DNA of 64,000 nt from Blasia pusilla (taxonomy: Eukaryota; Marchantiophyta; Marchantiopsida; Blasiales), in the NCBI GenBank assembly GCA_050084515.1, contig CM114272.1:60140001-60204000 (forward strand), given 5' to 3'. Under the pieces are notes generated by a model, which saw nothing but the letters and a program-made list of their open reading frames with translations, was not told the DNA's origin and made no database searches. Positions 11,788 to 24,600 of this stretch are shown here, one piece after another. Both the position numbers and the translations under genes were made by a program. Each line of letters opens with the position of its first letter. Position 1 is the stretch's first letter.

Positions 11788-12036
11788 CAAATTAGGCAAT
11801 TTTTTTGGTTAACCACATTAGATTAGACAAGTAGTAATAGATGGGTAGTTAGTAATAGATAGGGATTAGAAAAATGGCATAGAATTTTTTTATTCAATTA
11901 ATATTTTTTTAATATTATAATGGATGATTATCTATCTAATAATTGATAACCCAATATGCATAATATGATAAGATATAGAGAGGATATAACAAAATAGGCA
12001 ATTTTGTAGGTCAACGACATTAGTTTGGTTTGGTTG
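11788..12036 (+). repeat. AT-rich repeat left of the APE LINE
   Basis: ggttaaccacattagattag, followed by two gtagtaatag-type words, recurs at 15040 and 15240 in the same orientation and, inverted, near 29300-29450. A second partial unit (caaaataggcaattttgtag at 11988) runs into the LINE. The unit length is about 245 bp. Confidence 0.75.
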
Positions 12037-12044
12037 AAGGATCT

Positions 12045-15030
12045 TATTGTTATATGGCAGTTTGTAATTTTGCACCACTGTCCATGCCTATCTAGTCAAC
12101 ATGCACTTACAATCAAAGTCAACCGTTCCATCGACTTAATGGGGATATTCTCAAATATCGAAGCAAATGTGAAGTCTTTCTAGTTGGGGATTTCAATGCT
12201 CGCATATGTACTGCTCAGTTTATCCAATTCACTGATTCCTTGACTCTTCCTCTTCTCGAAGAACATGAGGATGGTTTGTGGTCTAGAATTTCTTCAGATC
12301 TTTCTACAAATCCTTTGACAGAGCATTTTTTAACTTTCGGAACCACTTGTAATTTGAAAGTTCTTAATGGAACCTCTCATTTTTCCATCTCTCATTCCAA
12401 TACGTGTTTCTCCTCTACCGGCGCTAGCACCATCGATTATCTGCTGTCCTTGCCTGCTAATAGCTCTCTTATCTCTACATTTGATATTCTAGAACCTCAA
12501 CGTGAATCAGATCATGCACCTCTTTTGTTTGCTCTCTCATTGTCAAAGGGAATCCCTCTCTCGACAGGGCAATCTGTTTTAGCTTCTCCCAAGTTTTATT
12601 TAGATCTTGGTAAAAAAGATCTTTATATGCTACATTTACAACAACTCTTTATTTGTATTGTATGGAGCCCCAATCCACACACGACAAGTTTTTTGCAACT
12701 AACCGAATTGCTCAAAAACTCTGCATCTAAGTTCTTTTTGCGGCACAAGGTTAGAAGTGCTCGGAGGGTGCCTTGTAATGGGTGGTTTGACTCTGAATGC
12801 AAGCAAGCAAGGGCAAGATCACTAGATAAATCTTTGGATATCCAAAGTCGACTTATTATGATGAGCCTTTACAAAGACTTGGTAAGATCTAAGAAACGAG
12901 CTTTCTTACAAGAGTCCTTGACAAGGGAGTTGCATGAGGACCCCAAATAATTTTGGAGACGGTTAGTAGTATGGTCTTCAAAACCTACTCTTGATCCCAA
13001 GTCTTTGATATCTTTTGCCGAAAAGCTCTATTTTCTCCCCGATGCTTCATCTATGCCACGTTGTGAAGAAATACTTGGCTTTTTCTGTGAAGCAAAGGTG
13101 ATGACTCAACTAAGAAGATTAGCAAATGATAAATGTGAGGATCCGGATGGTCTTTTTGTTGAACTTATCAAGTGGGGAGGAGACTCTATAGGACCAATCC
13201 TTACAAAAGCATTGGATGATGCTGTTATCCATGGTTTTCCTTCAACTTGATCGCTAAGGGAGATTGTTCCTATTTACAAATTAGGAAGGAAGGACTTGGT
13301 GACAAACTATCGTATTTTCATGATGGATAATATTTTTGCCAAGCTGTTTGGGAAATTGGTGGAGTCAAAGTTGAGTGCATGGACAAAGTCTTTCCAAAAG
13401 AGAGCACACATCCAAGCTAGTTTTCGCCCAACATACAATACCATCAACCATATCTTGGCCTTGCGTATTTTATGGGAGAAATCTAAGGGCAATGGGAAAG
13501 CTTTGTTTTGTGGTTTCATCAATTTCAAAAAAGCTTTTGATACTGTACCTCGTAAGCTCTTATGGGATAGACTGCAAGCCATTGGAGTACCACCAAATCT
13601 CCTGGCAGCCGTGGCCATATCATACCATTCCGTTCGGGCCAAGATCAAAGATTCACAAACTCAAGAGATCTTGAGTACCATCGGATTCATTCAAGGTTGC
13701 CTTCTCTCCCCTACTCTATTTGGAGTTTTCATTGATGATATCGAAAAGTGGTTGGAGGAATATGATAGTGAAAGTGTCAAGCTTGGAGACTTTGTCATCA
13801 AAGCTCTGTTCTATGCAAATGAAATCATATTGCTAGCATGTGATGATATTAGTTTACAAAAACACCTTGACACTTTGGCAAGTTTTTGTACCCAAAATCA
13901 CATGAAGGTTAATATGGAGAAGTCTAAAGTCATTATAGTGGGCACTAGATCCAAGTTCTTGTTCTTTTACAAAGGTCTACTATTAGAACAAGTGAAGAGT
14001 TACAAATATCTAGGCATTGATTTCTCTCATGACTATAGTTGAGCACTGCGTGCAAAAGAGAGTAGAAGCGGATTACAAAGCTCTATATTCATTTTTAAAT
14101 CGGTGTAGAAGACCTCATTTTCTGTCTTGGGGTCTTAAAAAATTCTTATTTGAATGCTTAGTGTTGCCGGTGGTCTTATATGGGATCCAAGTTTGGGGCC
14201 CTAGTTGTAAGAAGACAGGTTGGGAGCGCGTGAAGAGGGTGCAAAAGATCTTTCTACAAGAAGAATTGGGTGTAAGAAACCAAACTCCTTATCCTATCCT
14301 TTTTGCAGAAACAGGTTGTCTTCCTCTAGAGGCTGAAGCTCTTTACTTGATCATCACTTATATCGCACGGGTGAGATCTCTTGATGTTTCTCGCTTGCCT
14401 CATCAACCTTTTCGAGCCTCACGTTCTATAGGATGGATGGTGGATATGGTGACTTGGTGTTCAAAGTGGAATGTGGCCGAACAAGATTGGGACTTAAAAC
14501 CCATGGCACTGCGCGAATATCTATAGAAGCAATTTCTCAACATCATTTCGAGGAGTGCGGGAACCAAAACGGAGTATTATTAACTTCATATTAATCCTAT
14601 GCTTGTATATTGTGAACAAGGATACCTACTTATGGAGATCTCCACGTTCTTACGTCATATTATTGCACGATATCGAACTGGTCTCATAGGCTAGGAATTT
14701 AGGAAGGATGATGGTTTAATATTGATAGAAGTGAACGAAACTGTAAGTCATGTGATAGAGAGAGTATTGAGGATGAAGAGCATATGTTTGTTATATGTTC
14801 TTAGTATGAAGAGATTAGACTAGCTCATAAAATAGATGTGGATAATTTTTATTCTTTACCACACTTAGTGCCTTATGATTTAGGTTGTTATATTAGGGAT
14901 GTCATTATTCATCGCTCAAGTGCTCTAGGAAATAGTTAAGAGAAGGTCTTTAGGATCTTTTTTCGGGTCAGTGAATGAATGACTTGTAATCTGTTTTTTA
15001 GCCTTTTAATCCTTTAGGTCCCACGCGCTT
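12045..15030 (+). mobile_element. APE-type LINE retrotransposon, decayed and 5' truncated
   Basis: Lies between copies of the same AT-rich repeat (11788-12036 and 15036-15370), so it inserted into that repeat. The order is endonuclease, reverse transcriptase, C-terminal region. The 5' start lacks the first part of the endonuclease. No poly(A) tail or clean target duplication could be fixed. Its ORFs share no obvious residues with LINE family 1 at 0-1.6 and 56-59 kb, so two unrelated LINE types occur in the window. Confidence 0.82.
12120..14526 (+). pseudogene. LINE endonuclease and reverse transcriptase ORF
   Basis: The apurinic-type endonuclease keeps VGDFNAR (about 12185) and the terminal SDHAPLLFAL (about 12509); these Asp/His residues act in DNA nicking. 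Reverse transcriptase follows in 13005-14042: IQASFRPTYNTINHI, FINFKKAFDTVPRKLLWDRL, GFIQGCLLSPTLFGVFIDD, and then LFYANEIILLA where the catalytic pair should read ADD, so the active site is lost. The thumb and C-terminal region continues in another frame at 14017-14526 (LPVVLYGIQVWG). Stops at 12948 and 13248 and the frameshift near 14030 confirm decay. Confidence 0.88.
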
Positions 15031-15035
15031 GACCC

Positions 15036-16002
15036 CTTTACCATTTAGATTAGATGGGTAGTAATAGATGGGCGGTTAGTAATAGATAGGGATTACAAAA
15101 ATGGAATGAATTTTTTTTATTCATCAATTAATAAATTTTTTCATATTTTAATGGGTGATTATATTTCTAATAATTGATGATCCAATATGCATAATACAAC
15201 AATATAGTGAGAGGATACAACAAAATAGGAAATTTCGTAGGTTAACCATATTAGATTAGATGGGTAGGTGGTTAGTAATAGATTGGGATACAAAAATGGA
15301 ATAGAATTTTTTTATTAATCACTTCAATTTTTTTATTAATATTTTATGGGTGATTATAAACATTAATAAATAAGAATAATTATGATAAAGAACCAAAATT
15401 TTATGACTTATGCCTTAATTCATATTCGATGGAAAGGGAAAACAAATTTTAATGGAGAAGGAATAAATTTGATTTAAATTTTAATGGAGGAGTATAATTA
15501 CTTAGAAGAGTGAAATGTGATTATTCTTCTAAGATCTTAGAAAATAAAATTTATATTAAAATTTTTAATTTACTAATATGATTATTTTTCAAAATAATCT
15601 TATGAATTTACATGTGATATTTTGGGAAAGGAAAATAAATTTGAATGGAAAAGGAAAATGATCTCGTTAATCAAAACTAACTAAGAATTTGGTAAATGAA
15701 TGTTATTTTGGTGGGAAGAGTGAAAGGGGAACACTACATATAATTATGGGAGGGTGCCTTTTTTATGCAAACATCTCCCTATTTAACACGTGATAATTGA
15801 GCAACAAGAAAATGTTTCAATGCTATGGAAAATCATAAAATTTTAAAATTTGCGTGTAACATCATTAGTCTCTTCCCTTCACATGCTATACACTAGCAAA
15901 ATCTTTTCAAACACTTCTTTATTCTCCATGCAAGGCATAGGCACCTTACTATCTCTTCAAACATTTTTTTATTTTCCATGCAAGGCATAGGCACCTTACT
16001 AG
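15036..16002 (+). mobile_element. AT-rich Helitron-like element, 3' part
   Basis: No gene. A ggttaaccatattag-type unit recurs at 15040 and 15240. Downstream sequence to about 15760 is homologous, in inverted orientation, to 28960-29460. The 3' end is a 50-bp segment duplicated in tandem (15901-15950, 15951-16000), each copy with ccatgcaaggcataggcacc, closing on ctag at 15999-16002. This matches a Helitron terminus. A different element begins immediately with tc at 16003. Confidence 0.6.
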
Positions 16003-16560
16003 TCTATATTATTACGGGGGAGTGCCTCTTCATTTTGCAACCTCCTCTACTTGTGACACGTTGCATTTTCAGCCAATGGAATTGATCGCTTTCTAAGCTA
16101 ATTGGATTATTCGATTTCTTGACCAATAAGATTGTTTCAAAATTGATTTTAAAAATAATCAAAAAATTTGAAAGCTAATTATCATCTTAGGAATTAATTT
16201 AAACCCTTATATTATCTCGACACATGTACCTTCTAGCTAATAAGATAATCTAAGATAACAAGATAATTCCAAATTTAATTTTGTTGGTAAATCAAAATTA
16301 TCTATTATTTTTAATCCGATTTTATATTGATTACGAGGCCGGTCGGCAAATAATATAAAAATATTAAGATCCGGGAGTAAATTCCCGGTCTCTTCAAAAC
16401 CAAACGGCAATTTTGGAAGTTTTCTCCATCCCAGCTAAAAATATACGGAATACAAAGGATATCCTCCATGAAATTCTCAAATTCCCCGGACATTGAATAA
16501 TGTGTAGTGGCCCAGGTTCAAATAGCCCGGTCTCACAATAAATGACAAACCCCGGCTGTC
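16003..16560 (+). mobile_element. possible 5' end of a second Helitron, abutting the first
   Basis: tctatattattacggggg at 16003 resembles the 5' TC terminus of plant Helitrons and of the small elements at 28723 (minus strand) and 30179. The 3' limit is not visible. The rest is AT-rich with a short ccggga/tcccgg hairpin near 16370, and no gene is seen. Confidence 0.4.
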
Positions 16561-17561
16561 TACTGGCTTAGCTCTTTCGTATCTCGGATGGGTTTTCCAT
16601 AAATCATTACCCAGAGCACTGAGTGGACTGGAGCCATTCGTATGTGAAGAAGTATTGAATTTACTGCATTAAATGCGGGCGTTGTTGGTTTCATGAGTGG
16701 GCCACGAATCGCGTAAGAACTGTGGAGCACGTGTAACGGTAACCCTAGCAAAAGCGTCGACAGTCGACATTGATATCAGTTGTTATCGGATAAGAAATGT
16801 TCATTCACAATTGTAACAGTAATGACGATGTCGTTGAGGATGGCAGAGCAACATGTTACGCATAATCGACTGTACAGGCTTGCTTTTCTCATGGGATCAG
16901 GGCTGCGGACGTCGGCAGCTACCAATCACTTGCTTCCTCGTGATTCTTCGCCGAATATTCAAATACTAGCTCAGAGTGAATACGGGCATGTTCTGCTTGA
17001 AAGATGTCTATCCTGCGAATACAAAGAGTCCACCTCATGCCCGTAATGAGGAGGCTGTACGATCGCGTTCTTGGGGGAAGTGGAGTTGGGATCCTGACGC
17101 TTTCATCACTTTCGGGTCTGGACAGGTGACAAGAACGTGTCTGGAGATATCCGGACATCCGGTGTCGCATGAGAAAAATGCAGTGTACATCGCTTACAGG
17201 TGATCGAGTTCAGGTGATGGAGGCTCGACATTCCCAGTCTTCGAAGACATCTTCCGCCTCGATTTGAGCATTTCTCAAGAGTTGCTCATCAAGTAAGCTC
17301 TGCAGCTGATTCTTGCCCATGATCCACTCTTACATCTCCGCATAGAAGAACGACTGCATGCAGTTCGGGAAACTGGATTCATCGCTGGCAGTAGCTCTTA
17401 CCACTCCTGGGCATCGTTTGTTAGGATTGCTAAATTATTCCCTGAATTTTTTAGTACTTCAAATGTCTGTTAGGGAGATTTCTAGATAAGTGAAAGGACC
17501 CTTGTGAAGGCATTTTGCAGGGACTTACTTCAGCGAAGATCCGTGCCGGAAGAAGTTATCA
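16560..17561. other. upstream region of the GDSL gene, no gene recognised
   Basis: Base composition changes here from AT-rich repeat to balanced low-copy sequence. ORFs of 60-88 codons occur on both strands but overlap one another and show no domain. It presumably contains the promoter and 5' UTR of the gene starting at 17562. I see no strong TATA box. Confidence 0.5.
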
Positions 17562-20500
17562 ATGGCGATGGTAGCGAAATTGCTGCTGTTAGTCGTGCTG
17601 TCGCTGAATTCGCGTGGAACGTGGGCCACTGTATATTTTCCTCCCGCCTCGGCTCCTCGACCTTCGCAGCATGGGTTTCAATGCCCTAGCGGCCTGTTTG
17701 TTTTCGGAGCTTCGGGTCTTGATACCGGTAATGTGCAATGGTCTTTCCCCTTCTTCGTCGATTCTGAGCTGCCGCCTTACGGAAGCTCCTTCTTCGGCCA
17801 TCCCGCGAAGCGTTTCTCTAACGGCAGGCTCCTGACGGACTTTTTCTGTGAGTAGGCCTTCTGCTCTTGCTTTGAAGCATCTCCTATTTGCTCCTAGTCA
17901 AATGAGAACTTTCTGCACTTAATTCGAGGATGATTCTTTTTGAACTTCAGAATTGCACAAGTGTCTTAGGGTTCCCCAGGCTGACGGGAATCAAAACGGG
18001 GTCCTTTGCGAAGTGTCAATCATCTCTAAACTTTCTTCCTGTTAGGAAACTCTGCCGTGCTGCACTGATCGATTTGCGGAGTCCATAATCTATCAATCGT
18101 ATTGCTCTGCATTCAGGAGTAGTACGCACTAACCAGCTTCTGGCCAAACACGCAGCGCAAGCGTTCAGGTTTCCGTTGGTCGTCCCTTACCATCAAAACG
18201 TTGCGCCTGATCTTCGACGAGGAGTCAATTTCGCGTTCTCTGGTTCAACTCTCTTGCTTGAGACTATCACGAGAGTGCCATTCTACCTTGGCATACAAGT
18301 CGCCGAGTTTGTGAGGTTCAAGCAAAGTGTTCTGCAGGTCTATGCACATCCTGGTACACTGTCAAAACTCTATTGATTGTCTCGATTTCTATTTCAGGAA
18401 CTAGAACTTAAGGGTGCGCGAAAATGGTCACGTATTGGCAAGAGCTGCGTCAAACCACTCGAGATGTAGAAGGCTTCCTCTTCGGCATTCGTCTGTTTTT
18501 GCATGGGGTGCCCAGTACAGCACTCTTTACAATTGCAACAAGGATGCTCTTTGTCACAGTCGCAATTGGTTTATTTACCTAGTACTGCAGATGCATATAA
18601 TCAAATGATTATACTATTTTCAATGCGCATGCGTCCAGTGTCTCTGGTTGGAAGATGCGAGCGAATTGCACACATTTCCCGACAGAAAGTTATGCATTAG
18701 GTTTTGATCTATCGTCAGCGTCACATTTTCCGTGTTCTCTCCAGCTGCAAGAGTTAATCCAGGCCAGTAATTAAGCAGCCAGGGAGGGTAAGGGATATTT
18801 CTTCGAGTCATGAATAGAGTACTGACATTTGTTAATCTCAGATATGAATGTGAAATAGACGAACGCTCTGGGATATGGGAAGCTGAACACTAATGCTTTT
18901 CTTCGTTCCCAAATGAAAGAAGCTTTGCATCATTGTGCATTGCAACGTGACTACTTGATTGCGTGCCTGTAAATCTTACTTACATTCATGTTCAAGTCCT
19001 GAAAACCCAAGTGCGAGGTTCACGTGAGGCAAGAGAATTTGAACTGCAGCGAGCAGGTCAGAGTGAGTGCAGTTGGTCAATCATAGACTCTGAGATAATG
19101 CCCAAAATGCAGCAAATTGAAACCTAACATTTCAAATTAAGTGAGTGGTGAACTCCAGATCCAACTTACCTATGCCCTTGCGCACCTGCAGCTGAGCATG
19201 ACGGCTAGGACTATCCAAATCTGCAGTCCAGGGCTAATTGCCCATAAATGGTGTCAATTCAGATGGTTGTAGCCCTTGGAAGGAGTCGAACGAGTTCACT
19301 CATGTTTGTTCGTGGTATTAGTCCATACGATCGATCTGAATGTGGTTTGTGGTGTCTGACCAATTTTTGCAGAAGCCAAGTGGGATTCCTCATACCAGCG
19401 CCTCGTCCCGACTCCAGCCACCTTCGACAATGGCTTGTACCTTATCCGGTTCGGTGTCGGAAATGACATCCTTCCCTTATACCAGTCGGGATCACCACCC
19501 GAAGTATACTTGCAGCTCATACCGAGTTTTATCTCTGAAAGCATTGCCAATATACGAGTACGTTCGCCCTAATTAATCCGGCCCATATGTCCTCAGTCAG
19601 GTTCTTCTTTTGTATAGATCAATGCACTCACTTCGACGTCTTCTGCCTCGGCATTTAGCGTTACTGGTTGCTACAATAAGTTAAGATTTGGGTCATGGTG
19701 ATCCGAAGTAAAGGAATCGTGCCTGGTGAATCAGGTTCTTCTCGTTCGAACCCTAGAGTAAGGCATCCGTGGGTGATGGTCAATTTCAGGGAATGATATC
19801 GATTGTGAAAATTATGGTTACTCATGCACGTCCTTATGATCTTATGAATGTCTGTAGACACTCTACGACAACGGGGCGCGGACGATTTTGGTAGTGAATA
19901 CGCAGCCTTTGGGTTGCGAGCCCGTTTTCCTGACGCAGTTTGCCGGGAACACGTCTATTCCTCGCGATGCGTTCGGATGTTTGATACCGCTTAACGACGC
20001 AACTCAAATCTTCAACACGCAGCTGTACTCGGCAATCGTCACCCTGAGATCAAACTTGTCCGATGCCAACATCCTCTGGTTCGATCTAGCTGCGTCATAC
20101 ATGGAGATTTTGAAAAACCCCGGAAAATTTGGTACGCGCTGTATTTCCGATTGCTCCTCTTGCTTTTACTTTGTTTTACACATTGAGATATCCAGTCTAG
20201 TTTAACTAATTTGCTGATCTAAGCTGGGGAAAGGTCAATGTTTCAACTCATAACGTTTAGTTCACATCAAATCAATTCGTACATGTGAAGGAACGCCCTC
20301 CCCTCAATTCCTGTACTGCCGCTCATCATCGAATGGACGGACATTCATAGTCTGTTGAATCTACGCTTGGCTGGGTTAGTGGGTAGCTTGTCCAATTTCC
20401 AGTCTCCTTGCTTCCACCCATCAGTTCTAGAGATCTGCGTTTCCAAGTTGGTAGCTGCACAACGTCCACCGCATCACAAAGTTCAATCTGTTCAAAAAAC

Positions 20501-21375
20501 AATTCATCCCAACAAATTTGTGAACAATCCCCACACACAGCCGAGTTAACGTGTGTATGCATGGGGAACGACCTAGAGACTTTGCTTCTGCTCGTGTATA
20601 GACGTGAGCCAGTACATCTACTAGGGTATCTCCATTCCGTCGATTGCGATGCAGAGGGCTGGGAGAGATTGGTAAATGTTTCTAGCTGGGTGTGAGCCAT
20701 GATAATATTCACCAAAAATGGCTTGCCAATCCCCATTCCGTCGATTGCGATGCACAGGGCTGCGAGAGGTTGGTATACGTTTCTAGCTGGGTGTGAGTCA
20801 TGATAATACTCATCGGAAATTGCTTGCCGATTTCACGAGTGTAATCGATCTACTATTAGAGATTCGAGAGTTTATTAGGGTCTGGAATCTTAATTGACGT
20901 AGGTCGAGAAGAAGACGATGACAGCCTTGGACCGGAAGATTTACCTTGCGCGCACGAAAACTCAAACCCTGGACTTTGACATGGAGTTCGAGCTATATCT
21001 CACAAGTATGTACTGTCAGTAATCAGTCGAATCTCTGGTGTGCATTTTCGTGCAGGAATTTCGAAAGAAGGGCTCATTAATGCCTGCTGCGGAGTGGGAG
21101 AACCATTCAACTACGATCCTAACTTGCCGTGTGGGCGGTCTAGGGTCATCAACAACATGACGGTGACTGCCACATCGTGTTCAAATCCTGATGAGTACAT
21201 GAATTGGGACGGTGTGCACAGCACCGAGCACTTCACGAGAATCATATCCACGCAAGCCCTCACCGGCCAATTCATGGACCCTCCCCTCAATCTGAGTAGG
21301 CAGTGCAATTTGGACTTCAGCAAATTCACCGGTGTTAACTACACAGAGGCTTATCCAAACACTTTGCTACTTTAG
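17562..21375 (+). CDS. GDSL-type esterase/lipase, six exons
   Basis: Secreted SGNH-fold hydrolase that cleaves acyl esters of lipids or cell-wall/cuticle substrates. My exon model is 17562-17847, 18120-18337, 18398-18431, 19373-19557, 19858-20131, 21056-21375, keeping frame throughout and giving 438 aa. Residues 1-22 form a signal peptide. Block I is FVFGASGLDTGN with Ser51 as nucleophile; the usual GDS reads GAS. Block II is NFAFSG around residue 137, block III GVGND with Asn210, and block V WDGVH with Asp384 and His387. NTQPLGC and CC-GVG also fit plant GDSL proteins, which are usually 350-400 aa. Introns follow GT-AG. The exon 2 acceptor is uncertain: the cag at 18116 would create a stop, so gag (exon from 18120) or tag (18123) is preferred. 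Exon 3 is only 34 bp. Substrate unknown. Confidence 0.9.
20632..20832 (+). repeat. 101-bp tandem duplication in intron 5 of the GDSL gene
   Basis: Two adjacent units begin ccattccgtcgattgcgatg at 20632 and 20733 and share gtttctagctgggtgtgag. They differ at roughly a tenth of positions. The duplication is intronic, so the protein is unaffected. Confidence 0.9.
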
Positions 21376-21657
21376 TCTTGAAAAGTTCGAATCTATTCTT
21401 CATTCGGTGTGACAATTGCAGCTGTAGGAATTGCGGGGTCTAGAAAATTTGTGCAGACCTGTCATTGAGAATTCTAGTGACATTGCGATTATTGCAAATG
21501 GAAGACACGAGCTCCACTTGTGCCGAAGCCTACGCAGTTTCGCATTCGTAGCCTATTCCAGTTTCCCCCGAATCTTAATATCTGTTGAGATTGAAAGTCA
21601 CTTCGTTCAAATGGAGATCAAACAAAGACATTTCTGAAGTCCTTCCAACTTCAGTGG

Positions 21658-21663
21658 AATAAA
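21658..21663 (+). terminator. candidate polyadenylation signal of the GDSL gene
   Basis: aataaa lies 283 bp after the stop codon, in a T- and A-rich context. It is the first canonical hexamer that I saw downstream. Confidence 0.45.
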
Positions 21664-24600
21664 GCAAGAAAAGATTGATCGTCTAAGAGATTTCTTTTGC
21701 ATTGGTTGTTCAGCGACCATCACTCAGGTACACCTCACCATCACCAGCACCTGTACATTTCTTTCTTAAACTGGTCTTCTATCCCGTTCATTCGCACAAA
21801 CATCGACTATTTACTTGCATTTTTTCAACTTGTACACGACCTACTACTGCCTTGCTCAAATTCTATGCTTGAAAATTAGACGGAAGGTGCAACATAAAGC
21901 GTATGAATATGATTTTAAGGTTCTAGTGAAAATGCCCAGTCCTGTACTCAGAATAAACACAGCCCAGTCCTGTACTCAAAATGTCCCCAACACCATCACA
22001 TCCGAAAACTTCTAACCTCTCTGACATTGCTCAGAAGATGGTAAGTAAACGATCCTTAAACGAATTAAATAGGGAGAGGATGTCCCTCATACTCAGCGCA
22101 GGTATCTCACGGAATGGATCGCCAACAGCTTACACCTAGAGAGAAACAGTGGGACCTCGGTTGCAACGCGTGGAGGCCTGTTGGTGCTTTTGCTGTTCTT
22201 GATATTTCGCCCTTTCTTGAATTTTCTTCTTCTTGAACTACCTTTGAGTCGCTCACCTTGAAGGCCACTCTTGTCTGAGTAGAAGAGGTTTTCTGCTTGC
22301 ATACTTTTCAGAGGTCTGCAAGAAGAAGAGACGGTGTTACAGGCACTGATTTTCATATTCCTGGTACTGCAAAGTTTCTCTCATTGCATTCTGATCTCCT
22401 GAATTTAAAATTAGATTTCCCTTGCATTTGAAATTTGATTTTCTTCGCCATCGCACGCATGGAAGGGTCCCATAGGCCTCTAGGCTTCCGCTGGTTTACA
22501 TTTTCTCGTGCATCCTGATCTCCGGGATCTTAAATTTGATCTCTTTTCATTCTGATTTCTTGGATTTGAAATCGGGTATCCCTTTCTCCTACTCACTCCA
22601 AATTCTTTCGAATTGACATGTAATACAAAAGTGGCCAGGGACGTCCTTCATCCGCCTCGTCTGGACCTTCTGCATCTGAAATGACTCATGGATTCATCTC
22701 GTCTCTGTCGATTCTGACCCTACATTCGATCATAGATCGGATAATTAATTCACTTCCACATCCTCAACCTGAAATTAGCGGTGAGATTTGAGATTTGAGA
22801 TTTGAGAAGAAGCAGAATTTAGATCTAGAGACAGAGACAGAGGCTAGGAGGATGTTTAGACTAGCTATTCACTAACCTCTCACAGCGAGTTTAGAAATCG
22901 AGTGAACTATCACTCGCTTGTCATAACAGTCGAATGCAAGGAAGTAAAATTTTTCTTCATAGGTTTCGAAATCGGCCTTCCCACAGAACGTACTTGTTGA
23001 AAATCAATCACCTCAGCCTAGAATGTGTGGTCTTCCATCGACCATACCTGAAGGTATAGTCGATGGAAGACTGTCACAATTCAAAAACGATCTCAATGAG
23101 AAGGAACCTCAACTTAGGGCCCACAATAGTATGTTCATTTCAGACGGGAAGATTAGTACCCCGAAACTGTCCGATTGCTGACTTTGGAGTCAGTCTTTTC
23201 GAAGTTTGAACTTTCTGTTCAATTCATGTCTTCCTCTTGAAAAATTTCGCAAATTCGCTTTGACTAGTGATAGTGGCAATCGTTCATATTCAGGAAAGAT
23301 TCCTGCTACCCTAACCTTTCCGCTCTTGGACCACACTTCGAAACTTCTAGCGGTGATTAGATAAGCCTGCCGGTCGAATAGTCTGCCAAATTCGTCGAGT
23401 GGGGATGCGAAGACCTGAGCTCCGACGCTCTAGTGCTAGGCTTGGACAAAACTGCAGGGCGTGAACGGGGCTGCATGTTGCATTTCGTCGCGTTCTCAAT
23501 CCCTGGGTTAAGCCAATTGGTTTCGTGGCGGGTGGAGATAGAGAGGGATCCAAGGCATTGGACAGGATTCTCGCAGCATAGATGGGGATCAACCTAATCT
23601 CTGGCGATCCAGTTATCACAACCGTGTAGGTTTCTTGAGCCTGCAGCTCACTCTGTGATAGCCTCCGATTCTGTTCCTTCCAGCTCAAATTTCCTGTCGT
23701 TTCCTATCGCTCGATTCTTATCAGCCCCGGCCGAATACGTCCTGTGAAACTGCGGGGGAACGATTTAAGAAGTTTTTGATTCTCTTTCTGTATCTCCAAG
23801 CCCAACGTTGCGCACTGATGTGCAATGTGCAGAGTCCGACGTGCATCGCTTCCTCAGATACAGAGTTTTGCGATGTGTTCTGTCATGACATCAGTCAGTA
23901 ACTGGCCGCCAACGAAGAAGAATCTGATCTTCTCCGTTCAAATCCGATCATCAGTGGGTACATCACACTCCCGAAATTCGAGGTAACAGCTCGCTCGCGG
24001 GTGGAGAGGAAGCTTTGCAAATTTCGATGCCCCTCACACCTGGCTTCATCTTACTGAAAGTCAACCCTTATGCACTGTTTGCTTCCTAAAGGACAAGCCT
24101 AGCACGCAATTCGAATTCGCGATGAGCATATTAGAGACTGTTTGAATTGAATTTCGTTTTGAGCCCCCTAATGTGTGACTTGCCAAATGAATGAATCGGT
24201 ACACGGGCTCTCTAGAGATTCGACAACTGCGCTCATTGTCAACCTGTCATCCGAGCTTCCCTCATTCCCAAATTCACAAACAAATACTTCTCGTTCAATT
24301 GTCGATGTCCACGAATTACGTTACCTGTGGCATCAGAATTCAGGCAGTTTTCCCACTCTGCCACGAAATGGTGACAGCAATGGGATCTCCAAAACGAGAG
24401 CGAGAGATCCCATTACGAGTGCGAAGTGGTCTCAAACTCCAAGGATGTAACTCGTTACTCTTCATTTTTGCTTGAATCAGCTGCAAATTATTAATCAATG
24501 CTAAAACCTTAGCACTTGAAGAGAAGGACACGCATGCATGCTAGTGAACCCGCTCTGGAGACTAGAAGGGTTTGAACATTGCATGAAGTACTTTTTAATG

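Noticed and set aside
18117-18119. Standard cag acceptor for GDSL exon 2 at 18116
   Set aside because: Joining exon 1 (phase 1, ending t) to ga creates a TGA stop. The next acceptors (gag or tag) keep the frame and the family sequence.
20326-20736. 136-codon minus-strand ORF
   Set aside because: Lies within intron 5 of the GDSL gene, spans a tandem duplication, and has no recognisable motif.
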